Shown: positions 23,692-36,589 of the stretch, piece after piece
Layout: each line of letters begins with the position of its first letter
Position numbering within the stretch: position 1 is the stretch's first letter
Source of the DNA: Chrysopilus asiliformis
Lineage: Eukaryota; Arthropoda; Insecta; Diptera; Rhagionidae
DNA: 64,000 nt
Direction of reading: 5' to 3'
Assembly (NCBI GenBank): GCA_964034945.1
Contig: OZ035961.1
Span: 7,392,501-7,456,500 of the forward strand
Notes under the pieces: generated by a model
What the model was told of the DNA's origin: nothing
Database searches by the model: none
Seen by the model: the letters and a program-made list of their open reading frames with translations, nothing else
Program-made: the position numbers and the translations under genes

Positions 23692-24190
23692 ACTTTCATT
23701 TTCTATAAAGGAAAGTCTTGTATTAATGACGGAGACCGACTTGGGAACGGGGGCAGATGGAAAATTTCTAACCAGTACGAAATCAGTTTCAGTCAAAATT
23801 ATGATCGTCTGTGGGTCTGTCCGTTGTACGTATTTTAAATAATTTGAGAACGCCTTTATCTAGCGACTTGAAAGTTTTTGTGAATAACTTTTACGACAAT
23901 CGTAGTTTTCTATCTACTTTTCCAAAGCAATGGTAGCTATAACGGATACTTCCTATACAATTTAAAAAAAACATTACAATTTTTTCGAAAATTTTCTCAA
24001 AACTTATGCGCTTTTGGGAAAACATCAATATGTATATAATTTTTTGAAACAAAAGGACCTTGAACTAGAAGGTAAAATTGATTTACAGTTTTCCTAGAAA
24101 ATCTATTAATTTTTCTTTGTTGGTGAAACTCAAAAAAAATTGTTGATAAAGTAATTGAAAGTTTTTTGAATTTTTTCGCATAAAAAACTT
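23692..24190 (+). repeat. ACTTTCC-hairpin interspersed family, copy 1
   Basis: It starts with a small hairpin (ACTTTCATTTTC and GAAAGT), then GTATTAATGACGGAGAC, a GTCTGTGGGTCTGTCCGTT tract and ATCTAGCGACTTGAAAGTTT. It agrees with copies at 50699 and 59846 in the order of all blocks. The 3' limit is uncertain. No coding capacity. Confidence 0.6.
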
Positions 24191-25974
24191 ACTTGCGTAT
24201 TGTGAATTGAAGAGTCTTACAGATCGAAGGAAATCATTTCACTACAGTTAGGTGTGAAAAAAAATGATTTTCCGGTGCTTTTATGAAATCTTACTATTCG
24301 ATTACAATTCAAACAACATGGAGATGTATTTTTTTGAAGAAAACAGGTATTGAAATAAAAATGAAGCAGAGAAAATGCGAGTGTTAAAATAAAAACAACA
24401 ACGCCAACAACTCCTTGAAAGTATCTCTGAGGGAAATTTCTCTAAAATGTGCAAAAAGCATGACTCGTTTTTCAAGGTGGAAAAAGTTTCTTAACGAAGT
24501 TTCAAAACTTTGCCGTGTTAGGTGAGCGTTCAACCATAAAAACACACTTTTGAAGTGTAGGCTTTTCACTCCTTAAACTTCGACACCCAAAATGTAAAGA
24601 TTTCTTTCGTTCGTTCGTTGTTTCTTCCTTGAGTGTTTTTTTTTGTATTCGATTCATGTATTTATTTACATATTTTTTGCCAACTGGATTTAAATGAAAG
24701 ATAGATAGAAAAAAGGCCCTAAACACGGTTGAAAGTGGGGGAGACTGGTTAAGGACTGGAGAAAATATCGTTGTTTTATGCAAATCTAGAAAGGATTAAA
24801 ACATTTTGCACACCAAAGGTGGTGCACGACTACAAAATTAACATTTTAAACATTACACGGCTGGTTTTTAGAAAACTTTTCATGGAAAAAATGTTTGTTT
24901 TTCATTTCTGGATATCTCGTGGGACTGAGTTAGATGGACTACAAGGTTAAAATGATTCAAGGTGAACGGGTAAATGAGTTTAACTTTAAAGCCTCTTCTC
25001 GAATGGATTTACTGAACAAAATTAAAGGATTATTTTCCTTTGGATACTTGGCTTTAATTAAGCGAATTACGGAAAATGTGAGTTGTACATTATTGTTCAG
25101 AGTAATTGCAAACAAATGTTGAATAATATTATTTTTTTTTATTCATTGCATTTACTAGGACAGTATTTCAAGTCTTTATTTCACAGCTTTCAAACATTTT
25201 TTGCTCTCGTGACCCCTTCTTTCGATAGTTTGAAGTTATTAAAGGATTGGTGACTCCCTTCTTCGTTTTTTAGTAGATTCGCTATTTTCCTAATTTAATG
25301 AAATAAAAAAAAATTTTTTTTAAAGAGCTTTTATTTAAAAAATGTACTTTAATTTTTTTTCTCCCACTCACTGATAAAATTATAATTAAAATTGAGATCT
25401 TTGTAACTTAACAAACTTGATTTAAATTTCTGGCAATTTATTTTACTTTAATTTGATTATCAAAACTTTAAAAATTTCTTTTGAATTAATATAGGAGAAA
25501 TTGTAATGTAAAATTAATTAAGATAATTGAGACATATTTTAACAGATCAATCGAGATATTAAATTGAAATTATATTACATAGGAATTTATCGTGTAATCT
25601 GCTAATACCTTGTTTCGATAACTTCCTCGTACGGCAGCTTACAGAATTATTTAAAGTACATATTCTACGATGGATAAAGTTACCTGAAGTTAAGTGCATT
25701 TTGGATGAAGGATGCAAGTTTTCATTCAGCTAGAGAAAACTTTCCGATAGATTGCTGGATGCAGCTAAACGATATCTAATGCATAAATTATCATCTCCAC
25801 AGGAAATTCGAAAATATTGTCAACGATCGACTTTTCAAGTATGAATTTCTCGTTTCCATCCGAAAAGTTTACATTTAAGAAGTCTTCAAAATAAATGGTA
25901 AATTATTTACGGCTATCGAATAATAATGCTTTTAAGTGAATTGACAGTTTAAAGTGAGTTTCATGTAAAAACTT
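24191..25974. other. AT-rich sequence with one hAT-like fossil
   Basis: Around 25186-25225 the phrase CAGCTTTCAAACATTTTTTG, then CTCTCGTGACCCC, resembles the CTCGTGACCCC-type ends of hAT transposons; the partner end was not found. Otherwise only chance ORFs (61-93 codons). Confidence 0.3.
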
Positions 25975-26084
25975 TTTTACCTCCCTCTCCCATATGCGAG
26001 AAAAAGTGTTGTATCGAAAAATTTATAAGCGGAAATGGTGTTCAGAACATGGTTTTACATAACTCTTACACACATCAAAAGCAT
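25975..26084 (-). repeat. Degraded CATAAG-family fragment
   Basis: Minus-strand family sentence: GTATCGAAAAATTTATAAGC, ATGGTTTTACATAACTCTTA, ACATCAAAAGCATCC. Both termini are lost; it abuts the inverted repeat that follows. Confidence 0.45.
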
Positions 26085-26262
26085 CCAAACTTTACACGAA
26101 TTATAACGGAAGGCAAAAATAACTCAGTCAAGCTAGAGCGTTTTGTACTATTTATGGCCCCTAATCCGAGAAATTCCAGTAGAGTTCATTGATTCAAACA
26201 CTCAGCCGCTCTAGCTTGACTGAGCTATTTTTGCCTTACGTTATAGTTCGTATAAGGTTTGG
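26085..26262. mobile_element. Short fold-back MITE, CCAAAC...GTTTGG
   Basis: Arms of about 60 bp: left CCAAACTTTACACGAATTAT, AACGGAAGGCAAAAATAACT, CAGTCAAGCTAGAGCG; the right arm is the inverted complement with about seven mismatches. The spacer is about 55 bp. The right arm continues into a block (CATAAGGTTTG, GGAGTATAAA, CTCGAATCGA type) also found at 18377-18440, so this may be two copies of one repeat head to head. No target duplication called. Confidence 0.6.
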
Positions 26263-26375
26263 GGCAGTCGGGGTGTAAACACTCAAATCGAACCCTGTAA
26301 GCCTGCATGGGGGCTGGTAAACCCTGATGACGGTGGGTCAGCTTCCATGCCAGAAACGGGCCCCTAGGGGGTTTA

Positions 26376-26444
26376 AGGAGGAATCTTCAGGAGGAATTTT
26401 CAGGAGGAATTTTTAGGAGAAATTTTTTTAGGAGGAATTTTTCG
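26376..26444. repeat. Short tandem repeat AGGAGGAATTTTC
   Basis: About five units of 13-17 bp of the form AGGAGGAATYTTC/TTT. Purine-rich on the plus strand, with no coding or regulatory meaning evident. Confidence 0.7.
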
Positions 26445-26650
26445 GATGTGAAAACATTTTGTTATATTTTTATGACCTGTAAACAGAGAAATTCCAATAG
26501 AGGTTTTTACATATCTTTACCGATTCTGAAGATATTTGAAAAAGGCTACTTTTTACACATTTTTCCGAAATTAAATATTGCAGAGGAAAGTTTTGTGTTG
26601 ATCACAACTGATATTTTTTATATTATTTGCATTTTAATGCTCACTACATA

Positions 26651-26896
26651 TGAGGCCTTCAGCGCAATAACGGACCAACCCACATGTCGAAATCGTGATT
26701 TTTTTGTGTTTGAATCACAATTGCGAGTGAGTTTTGAGATAAAAATGTTTGGATACACAAAAGAACATTTCAACATTGAGTAATAAAGTCCACACAATTT
26801 TTTTTTCCAAAAATTTACAGTCAATAATAGTACAAAAGTGGAAAACTTCAAAAACTCGATTATGTGGCTTGGTCCGTTATTGCGCTGAAGGCCTCA
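26651..26896. mobile_element. MITE, TGAGGCCTTCAGCGC TIR, TA target
   Basis: The left end TGAGGCCTTCAGCGCAATAA continues CGGACCAA; the right end is the exact inverted complement over 28 bp, then similarity continues through CCACAT. TA flanks both ends (26649-26650, 26897-26898). The 246-bp interior is AT-rich and non-coding. It sits about 40 bp downstream of a repeat end (GTTGATCACAACTGATATTT) also seen at 36810 and 51576. Confidence 0.75.
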
Positions 26897-26898
26897 TA

Positions 26899-29405
26899 TA
26901 TTGGACAAAGTATTCACTTTTGAGAGAATTTAAAATAAAATGGATATTAAAATAAAGATTTGGCCATGATTGCGGAAAGCAAGTAAATATTTGAATGATT
27001 GAGAATAATATTCGAATGGATTTATTAAAAATACTGAGTTGTTCAGGACATCTTTTTACCAGATATCAATATCGGAATATTAAAAAAATGTAAAGACCAG
27101 TTGCAAAGACGATTAAAATTCACTCTGAAAATCCTGATTCATGCAAACAATTGCATATCTATAGGGATATTTTCAAACAGGGATGGAATCAAAGACCATA
27201 AACGGATGGAATCCAAAACTCGTTATGTACATGTTTTTATACCTATATTTCCTAGTTTACCACTTCCACCCAGAGTTATGTGGAAAAATGATACTTTCTA
27301 GAGATGAATCTCAAAAAACACAATTTTCAAATCTTGTTAAATGCGGAAAGTTGAACAGATATTTATTATGTTATAAACCGTTTATTAAGCAATCCGTATG
27401 TATAGTTTGCTAGATATGTACGTAATCGATTTGACCTGGATTTGAGACTGAATCTGAATTTAAATTCGTATAGGAATGTTGAATGCTGAGAATGTGAAAA
27501 TTTGTGGCAGATGCGGGGGTAGACTGTTGTCAAGTTGGTGGTGAATTGCTTAATTTCTACATTAGTCCTCATGAACGCTCTCACTAATGAATGTATGGGC
27601 ACTATAGACGCTGGCCACTGACATCAACGATTGCCATTAGATGAAAGTCAATATAATAGGAAATGTGATAATGGATCGAAAATGGGTGGAATAAATTAAA
27701 CAAAGGTGCTTTTTAGTTTGCAAAAGGTACAAATTACTATCGCAAATATCGGTTTTTGTTACTCTCAGTTTTACCATTAATTTTTGTGTTTTATTTATTT
27801 GTTTTTCTTCGTTTTTCGCTTGTATCCTGTTTTGTACTCCTATGAATTCATTGTTTATAAGGACCTTGACAAGTGTTTCATTTATTCGCTTATATTTTAT
27901 TTTTTGTGTTGTCATTCTCGGTGTTGCAAAAAAAAACCTGTTAAAGTACACCGCATAAAACAATACACAAACGACGTTTATATCGCGTTTAATTGCTTTT
28001 TGGCTGAAGAAAGTGTCAACTCATGACATCAGAAGCTTATGCATATAATAGGGAAAAAATTAAGTGACGATCCCATTGTTTTTTATGATATAACAGGGAA
28101 AATCCTAGCAGAGGCGTCAATCAAAGCTAACATACGCTTTGTTATGTTAAATCTTGGAAAAAGGCGTTGAAATGGTTTAATGTTGTCGAAGTTTTTTTCT
28201 ACATCATTCTTGATAAGTACGAGGAGAAATTTTCTTTTTGTTTTTTTTTTACTTTAATCTGTTCACAATGTGGTTACTAACTGATAATTATTGCTTACTC
28301 AAAATTTAAAAATGGAGATTTAAAAAAATGCCATATTTTACAGTAATGTAAAAATTTCTAGACAAGTCACTCTTCCTTAGATTTTTACTTTAAAGAGTAG
28401 ATATTTGTCGTGTATTTTTGCAAACAGCCCTTATTATCTGTGTGTAAATATGTGGGAAAATATTAAATCCTTTAAAAAAACGAGTACCTGCATAGCAAAT
28501 ATGGATAAGAACGATTCAAACTGGTGGTCCTTAAAACATTTCATAAAGTTTATTCGTGTGTTGCGGTGGATGTGGCCAGTTTTCACCAGAAACATTTATG
28601 GGCACAAAAGCTTAAATGCTATTCACTTATGCTTAATATTATTGGACATGAAATATCATAGAATATTAAAATGTATTATTCTACATGTGTATACTAACTT
28701 GCATGCTGAAATATTATGATGTGAGTTTTAACCGCAGAGCAATACTACTTGTGGGCATTCGCTATTTAAACGCAATAAATATTTTTCCCTTAATTTTCAC
28801 AGAGATAATTTTCATTTTATTGGACATGGTGTGTAAAATTTTTAAATGTTGTTCAAACACCCATTAAAATATATTACTGTTGATTTAGTGTTAGTTATGT
28901 TGTTAAAATAATTAGAGTCGCCATGTTAGTGACAATGACAGTGAATTCAATTTGATAGATGTATGTATAAGGTGACCTTACGTCCCAGAAAGGGTGGGAC
29001 AGATCCGCCTTTAGGCTTTGTCGTCCCGGAAACTAACCCGGATTTTTCAATATAGTGTTATCATTTATCAAACGTTAGAAAGAACGATCTTAAATATGTG
29101 CTGAAATACGCTAATTGCGCTTGGGATGCTGTAAATGATTTTTTTTTCGCCTGCGGCGTATTTTTTTTAACGATTTTCCACACAGGGCGCATTTGTTTCA
29201 AAATATTTGGCGTCAGCAGCGTATTTCCTGTCTTTCTATTTGTATTTTTTTTTTACAATTTCCGTTGCGATTATTTATGGAACGTAAATCTGTGGGTTAC
29301 TTCTGTAGCTATTGATTTAAATCATTCGGTTTGAAAAAAATTATTTTCGGCGCACATTTTTTTTAGATATTTATTTTTTGTTGTCGTCCAAATCAAGTTT
29401 AATCA
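26899..29405. other. AT-rich sequence, nothing recognised
   Basis: Chance ORFs only (up to 108 codons on the minus strand at 27637-27963, low complexity). A GC-rich word TTCGCCTGCGGCGTATTT lies near 29146. No TIRs found. Confidence 0.4.
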
Positions 29406-29728
29406 TCATATTAATATAGAAAAATGAGTTGGTGTCTGTCTGTCTGTCTGTTCCTCTTTCACGCAAAAAAGGCTGAACCGATTGACTTGAAATTTGGCAT
29501 GAGTGTCTGTGGTAGTTCTGGTTCCAACATAGGCATACGGAAAAGTAGCGCGAGGGGTGGGGGGAGCAAGGGGAGGGGGTAAAGTGATTTCGAAACTTAG
29601 TTTTTGCGCTATGTTACTCTTTCGCAGGGAAACTACAGAGCCGATTGGCCTGAAGTTTGGCTTCAATATAGACCATCAAAAAAAAAAGTTGAAAATCCTT
29701 AACTCGCAACGACGGGTATGCAAGCTAG
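29406..29728 (+). mobile_element. Helitron-like element, copy B
   Basis: Starts TCATATTAATATAG after an A, then GAGTTGGTGTCTGTCTGTC, ACCGATTGACTTGAAATTTG, one copy of the G-rich cargo module (GGGGTGGGGGGAGC), and ends in the degraded hairpin ACTCGCAACGACGGGT, ATGCAAG and CTAG before a T. The shortest copy, with a single internal module and no coding capacity. The ORFs on both strands here belong to the repeat. Confidence 0.8.
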
Positions 29729-32659
29729 TATTCTATATAAAATTTATTGTTTCTTTAAAGTTCCGTCTTAGTTAACCTTCCACTACCCCCCTTCCCCCCA
29801 CCACAAATTCGCACATCGTGTGACGGATTGGCCCAAAATAAATATGGTCGATATTATATTTGAAGATTTTCTTTTTGTGACGGAAAGAAATGACGTGGAC
29901 CTATCTGATCCTAAGAAAGAATGTTTCTTGAAAGGATTTTCAAATGACAATCAACACCTAAAAAGTCAATTTTGGCTATGGCTCACTTTTCCCCTATTTT
30001 TTCGAGTTCTCCATAGTCGAATTGGAAAAGCCTTTTCACTAGTACTTTTGGGACTTGTTCGGGGTGAATAGAAGCGGTAAACGAAGTTGACCTTTTTTTC
30101 CGATGCGGACATAAAGGACAACCAGATAAACCGTTTAACAGCATTTTGCCGATGAAATTTTTCACCATGAATGTGAAGTATAATCTTAGCCTATATATTC
30201 TTTTCTATTTCCATCTAACGTATTTTCCAAGCAGAACGAAACCGAACAAGAAAAAAAGGTTTTTCTTTTGAAAATGGAACTTTTTCACACTAAAAAGGTT
30301 TCACTTTAGGGTATCGTTATTATGTATAAAGGAAATCTATGAAATTTGCATTTCATGAGAGAGCCTGATATCATTCGATCGAAATAATTTAGTCAATGAA
30401 AATTCGATTTCTTTTGTTGGAAATACTCATATAAAGGGCAACTGGACTGTGTGTGGCCACAGTAAATATAATTTAAATTCTAATATTAAATATTGTTAAA
30501 TTCTATTTTCAATTTTTTACCTTTTCCAAGGATAAAGATAAATGGAAATGGGACCTGTTTTGTTAATAATAGTGAATGACCTTTTATGGACTTCATACAA
30601 AAAGATTTTTGTCATTCGGTATGAAATATTCTTTTTAACAATATAGGAATTAGGCAAATTTTTAGTTCAAAAGATTTTTTCTCCATTTTCTTGTCAAGTT
30701 TTATTTTTTCTCAGGTAAATCTATTTGAAACTTTTTTTAATAAGGAGTAAAAGTGATATTTTTAGAATCTCCGGTCGAATTTAGATTTAAAGTACGCAAT
30801 GTAGTATGGAAAAAAGTAAAAATCTCTTTAGTCGATCAAATTGAAATTCCAGTTATGCATCAACTATTTTTATTAAGAGAGTTTAAATGCTAAAACTTTT
30901 ATAAAATATTCCCCGGTTTTCTATTGAGTTCAATACACTTTTGGCAACCAATTTTGGAGCAAATCAAAAAGATTACCATAAGTTATTGTTTAGGTATATT
31001 TTATGCATAGTAAATATTTTCTTGTAGCATTTCTACAACTCGGAGCCAACCAAGCAACAAATTCAGAGTTTGTAACTTAAACAGAGACTAATTGCAAATG
31101 TAAATCAGAAATTCAGAACACTCGAAATAATTGTGAAATCCCTCTTTGAAAGTTTTACCAATAAAATTATGCAAATTTGTCTGTATTAACTATAGAGATA
31201 ATCAAGATATTTGCGTAAACAAAAGGAAAACTGAATAAACATTACAGACTTTACGCTTTCCATTTTTAAATCAAAATGTTCTTTGGTTTAAGTTTATTTC
31301 TGTCTTTGGTTATCTAATAACCACTTAAAAACTTAAACAGTGACAATTCGGAGTCTTTTTTTATTAATTCGAAACTCATTGAGACGATGGAGTTTTTATA
31401 TAGGGTAAATGTTTATTTGAAACACTTTTACTTAGTGAGGATTGTTTGCAATATTAAATCTAAATAATAATTCTGAAATGTATTTGTTGGTTCTAGAATT
31501 AATTCTAAATGTCATATCTCGGTGGTGCTGCTACGGTATAGAAAGCCTGGACAGCGTCTAGTCAATTTTAAACACATTAAAATAATCCTTTTTTTAAATT
31601 TAGAAATTTGTTGAACTTAAAACTGATTATGGGAAAATAGGAAATGTAAATACACGATGAAATTTATACGCGTTTAACTCCCGAAGGTAGGCGAAAATTA
31701 CGTTTTTCTTTTGAAAACAATGAAATTAGTCTTTTAGTTTTGAAAGTTACCTAGACGAGCTTTAATCTGTCCTAAACTTTCATTGTAGCGAACGAAGCGA
31801 GGTTAGATTTTTGTAGTTGTGCTTATGAGATTCAATAGACAGAACAAGTTCCCGTCTAGGCTGGAACGACTTGATAACCGGAACAATTTGAAATTAGCTT
31901 TTGGCGCTATTTTTCAAAATAGTTTATTATAGTCCTAGATCTAAACACTAACAATTGTAACTTTTAATATGGAAATATTCAGGGTATTCACAGTCGTCTT
32001 TTAAATTGTGGGTAAATTTACCGCTCGGTAATTCAGTCAAATTTAACAGATTTTTACCGAGACGGTAACTTGGTTCATGTAAAAATGAATTATCGGATTC
32101 GGTAATTGTATACATGCCTTGAGTCGTGTTTTCCGGCCCGGTTATTCGGTATCAAGAATCAACCGCGGGTGGCGCTAGTATTGTTTTTAGTTGTCAAATT
32201 TTCTCGCTAGTTATCTCATCGGACTGCAATTTTTTTCAATTTTGATAGCCGTTGCCACAATAGAAATTCAAAAGAATACATCAAACATGGATTTAAAGGT
32301 ATATGACATATTTTACAATCAAATTCGCAGTTCATGATTTGGTCACGTATCCAATAAAAGCGCTGTTCTCAAATCTGTGCTGTGGGATGTTCACAGCAGA
32401 ATATTTTCAGTCTTTTAATATTACCGAAAATACCGAATACCGAAAATTAAAAGAGGATTGTGAATACCCTCATTATGCTTATTGTTTGAGAATTAACAAA
32501 AATTTAAATCGTTGCTTAAAAAATAGAAAAGAAAATTAAAAATTTCTCACAATACACACATATTGAACAGTCCATATTCGAAGATGAGTGGGGATTAACC
32601 ACACTCTAATTATTAAGTCGCATTCTAGTCTAGGCTAGGCATTTAGTGAAAAGATCGCT
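29729..32659. other. AT-rich sequence, nothing recognised
   Basis: Nearly 3 kb with only chance ORFs (up to 83 codons). No repeat partner elsewhere in the window and no TIR pair recognised. The segment at 32040-32180 is less AT-rich but unidentified. Confidence 0.4.
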
Positions 32660-33075
32660 TTAACACGTTGACTGCCGAACAAATTAGGCAAATATTTAAA
32701 GAAAATGCCAATACATGTACATAGACCTGTAGAATATATGTGTGTATGTTTTTTTATTTTCGATAAAATGAGTAGTCGAAGGAAATCTTTAAATGACCAA
32801 AAATTATTACGCAGGTCGACACTCTTTCTGGTGCATACGATATAAGAGTATTTTCTCGGTAATTTGGGATCGCTGAATCCGAATCTGGTAGAATTTTGGC
32901 TGTACCAACTCTCGTTTTTCAAATATGAAGGGTGATTCATAAATTGGTTTAAATATTTATAATATGGAAATCAACAATTCTTTTTTTCTTCATATTTTAA
33001 AAACAAGAGCTGATCCGGCTAAACTACGCCCAGATTCGGATTCAGCGACCCCAAATTAATTAGAAAAGATTCTTA

Positions 33076-33995
33076 CCAGGTGTATAGGTTAATTCTCGCT
33101 GTTCACACATAGTTGGAGTTATCTACATCTTAAAATGTGGCGGACCTTTTTTTCCTTGAAATCTGAATGACAACTGAACAAAAATTAGTTGTCAATTGAC
33201 CGCCTGGTAAACAACATCTTTTTTTTTAAATAGCAGTGAAAATGTCGAATTTAGTGCCAGAAAAATGCGAAATGCGGACAGCATTATTATTTTTTTACCA
33301 TTTGAAGAAAACTGCAGCTGAATCTCATCGAATTGTGACTGGTGACGAAAAGTGGATATTTTTCGAGAATCCGAATTGCAAAAAATCATGGGTCGATCAA
33401 GGCCAACCATCAACATCGACTGCAAGGCCGAATCGCTTCGGAAACAAGACAATGCTCTGTGTTTGGTGGGATCAGGAGAGTGTGATCTATTATGAGCTAC
33501 TCAAACCTGGTGAAACGGTTAACACAGATCGCTACCGACAACAACTCATCGATTTAAACCGCGCTTTTGCTCAAGAAACGGCCACAATATCAAAAATGGC
33601 AACGCAAGAAGATTTTGCTCCAAGACAATCCTCCGGCACATACGGCAAAACCGGTTCGCGAGACGTTGGAAGCACTCAGCTTGGAAGTGCTAGCCCATGC
33701 GGCTTACTCACCAGACTTGGCCCCTTCCGACTACCATTTGTTTTCATCGATTGGCCACGCGCTTAAGGACCAGCACTTCAAAACAGCCGGGGAGGTCGAA
33801 AAATGGGTCGATGAATGGTTTTCCTTCAAACCACAGGATTTTTTTTTGGCGAGGCATCCACAAATTGTCAGAGAGGTGGAGAAAATGTGTAGCTAGCGAT
33901 AGAAAATACTTTGAATAAAGGATTTTTGGTTTCACTCCTCAAAAAATGTCTTTCCTTTCATTAAAAAAAGAGCGAGAATTAACCTATACACCTGG
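33076..33995 (+). mobile_element. mariner (mauritiana-type), internally deleted
   Basis: Perfect 25-bp TIRs, CCAGGTGTATAGGTTAATTC then TCGCT, with TA duplication (33074-33075, 33996-33997). The element is 920 bp; full-length mariners are close to 1.3 kb. The missing part maps inside the transposase between its N-terminal residues and the first catalytic Asp, about 120 codons, which accounts for the size difference. It sits in one arm of the host inverted repeat; the other arm gives the empty site TCTTATATCGTATG. Confidence 0.92.
33242..33918 (+). pseudogene. mariner transposase, deleted and frameshifted
   Basis: Encodes a DDD-type mariner transposase that would cut and paste the element at TA sites. 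The ATG at 33242 opens with SNLVPEKCEMRTALLFF and HLKKTAAESHR, the family N-terminus, then jumps directly to IVTGDEKWIFF, losing the helix-turn-helix region and linker. The first catalytic Asp is at 33344-33346, the second (LLQDNPPAH) at 33624-33626, and the third (YSPDLAPSDYHLF) at 33729-33731, with exactly 34 residues between the last two (D34D). One extra T in the run 33565-33568 and another in the nine-T run 33839-33847 shift frame; the C-terminus (RGIHKLSERWRK) is in a third frame, ending at TAA 33916-33918. The deletion junction lies at a His-Arg pair that occurs on both sides in intact relatives, suggesting microhomology repair. Certainly inactive. Confidence 0.92.
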
Positions 33996-34414
33996 TATAT
34001 CGTGTGCCCCAGAGTGAGTGTCGGCCTGTTTAATCAGTTTTGGTGAAAAAGGATTCCCTTATCGGTCGACCGAAAATAAGTTGCATGAAGCCGCCGTTGG
34101 CTATCGAAAATAATAACCGGGGCCTCGCATAAAACTTCTGCCATTTTTCATTTGCTATCAAAAATTATAGCCTTGGCAGTCAATGTGTTAAAGAGAAATA
34201 TTCAAGAGGCCTGGTTTGTCCATTGTAAAGCCTTTTCGCTTCATTTCCCTTGAGATTAGGGGTATGACAACGTTCGGCCATAAAGGGTGCGTAATACAAA
34301 ATATTCAAACCGGTCAAAATTTATTTTATCCAAACCCACTAAAAATATTGGACTGTCTAGGGAAATCAATTTGTTGCGCTTCGTCACTGTCAATTCTGTC
34401 TTATTCTGTCTTAA

Positions 34415-34877
34415 GGTCGCCCTCCATTACCATGACTTCTGTAACTGCAAAAAAATGCAGAAAACTAGAGCAAGATAGACTTATGTAGATCTAAAAAGGA
34501 ATGACTGAATACAAGTTAAACGCTATCCCTTCCAGTTTTACAATTTTATAGCAATCATATCAAACCTTATGCTATGAATATAATGTTCAAATTGGCATGG
34601 TAACAAAGCTTTTGACTATGCATGCGAAGGAGAAAAATGACATCACGCTATAATAACAGTTTGAATGTGTCCGTGCTTACTATTCACTTACAGGGACAAT
34701 GTGTGATTGTAGTAGAAATCGCCATAAAATCGCCATAAAAAACAGGGGAAATTATTCTTGCAGTTGCCGACAAATTTTTGCAGTTGATTCTTATCTCCCT
34801 TTCTCGTCAACGTATCTTCACATAAATGTGTCTCTATTTTTTTGCAGTTGCCGAAGTCATGGTAATGGAGGGCGACA
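34415..34877. mobile_element. MITE, family M1 copy 1
   Basis: Both ends read GGTCGCCCTCCATTACCATG then ACTTC, with the inverted right copy matching through AACTGCAAAAAAAT apart from two or three changes. The interior (ATGCAGAAAACTAGAGCAAG onward) is about 94-95 percent identical by eye to the copy at 46309-46784, but the outer 40 bp differ from that copy. No target duplication found here. The 143-codon ORF at 34699 spans element and flank and is not supported. Confidence 0.8.
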
Positions 34878-36589
34878 TTTATTCGACAATATTAATTATT
34901 TGAACGTCTCGACCACTGAGATTTTAAATTTATTTATTTTGAGAATTTTCGGGCTATACATAACATGTTGGAATGTTTCTGTGGCTATCGAAATTATTTC
35001 TATTCAAGTACCGGATTTCGCAACGAAAAGATTGAAGAAATTTCGACAATTTTATTCAGTGATAATAAAAATTTCTCGGTTTCTCAAAAAAGTTGCAACA
35101 TTAGGTAATGTAGAAGAGAATAATTGTTAAAAACAACTTTGTTTTTATAGATTGTGTAAATGGACGGAAATTCAGACAAAAAAAGCAAACAACCATCCAA
35201 TGTAATAAATTAAATGAAAATCGAATCAGTTTTTTGAGTCAATGATTTCGCTTAAATGTTGCTATAAAAACTTAATTGATTTGTTACATTGGATCGAAAC
35301 TGAGTGATACGTCAAAGTAAATTACTTTTCTTTTGTTCAAAGAAATATTCAATAAGCGATATCATTGTCAATGCGGAAAAAAAAATCAAAGGACATTTCC
35401 TAATGATGCTTTATCACTATTTCTATATCGTAATCATTGGTTTTTGCTACCTAAACTATACCCTTGCAAATGTTGATAGAATCTGTCGCAATTCATACAT
35501 ATAGATTTTGGGAATTTATTGTATCTAAACTTACATGTTGATATTTTTTTTTATCTACAGTAACTTTTTTCGACAACATAAAATTGTCATCAAATCAATC
35601 CACCGCACTGATATGGCAGGATCTAAATTGAAGAATTTTTTCCCTATAATATTTATAGATTTTCACCTTTTTTCCTCGTTTCAACACGAATGAAAAACCC
35701 GAAAAATGTCCATTCATTTGAGTAAGTTATCAAAAAGTGAATGTTTTGTAGCACGAAACCATGATCACATCAGGGAAGACGAAGGGAACATCTGAAAATA
35801 AAGAACCCGAGCAAATTCAAGTTGATACAAATAAATAGATATCTATCCGACCTGAAATACAGACATTACCTGAAGAAGGCAAAGACAAGTTGCAGATACA
35901 ACGAGTGCGGAAAGGAAGAGAAATGAATTCGGTAAAGGACAAATTTAATGGAAAAATGGGGCAAGGTCATAGGTACTTCATTAAAGTTGGATGAATCAGT
36001 TAGAGGTTCGTGTGCGTTCGTATTTCATTCGGGTGAGATTTTATAGCAAAGTGTGAATAGGAAAAGGACTTCTTTTTGGAAAATAAATATTGCTTTACCA
36101 TAAATAAACTCAGATGGACTAAACATTCCGAGAGCGGGCAACAAAAATGTGAAAAAGATAAAAAATAGGGAAGCAGAAAAACAAAATCGCATCCTCTCAT
36201 CCAAATAATTATATAGCTTTCTATAATTTACAGAGCTCAATTCTGATAAATTATAAACATACATGGGGAATTCTTTGAATATATAGCGTTGTTTTTATTT
36301 CCTCATATTGGATGTATTTTTACCGAGTTTTTCGTCGTGATAAAGTGTTTTATTATCTGTTGAAAGGAAAACTCTCCCGACAACAATAAACGTTATTCTT
36401 CGAAAGTAATAAAACTGATTTGATAGCCAACTATACAAGTCGAAACATTTTTCAATCCTTTATGAAATTTATTTCCGGTTCAAGTATTTTTAACAATAGA
36501 ATTTTTTCCGAAATATCAATTTCTTAAATAAACACTCGTGTATGACATTTAGAGAATTTTTCGGTGGAATTCAAGAAATAAACAATTCG
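34878..36589. other. AT-rich sequence, nothing recognised
   Basis: Chance ORFs of 60-79 codons. No repeats or TIRs found. Confidence 0.4.

Larger units (their letters stand above)
32664..34187. mobile_element. TTAA-flanked piggyBac-like element hosting a mariner
   Basis: TTAA flanks both ends (32660-32663, 34188-34191), with TIRs CACGTTGACTGCC and GGCAGTCAATGTG (one mismatch). Without the mariner at 33076-33995 it is about 600 bp. It contains a large internal inverted repeat: the block at about 32815-32905 (GACACTCTTTCTGGTGCATA, GATCGCTGAATCCGAATCTG) recurs inverted at about 33030-33075 plus 33996-34025. No transposase. TTAA duplication indicates piggyBac-type mobilisation. Confidence 0.65.

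Noticed and set aside
34699..35130. 143-codon ORF
   Set aside because: Starts inside a MITE whose other copy does not keep the frame and runs into unrelated flanking DNA.
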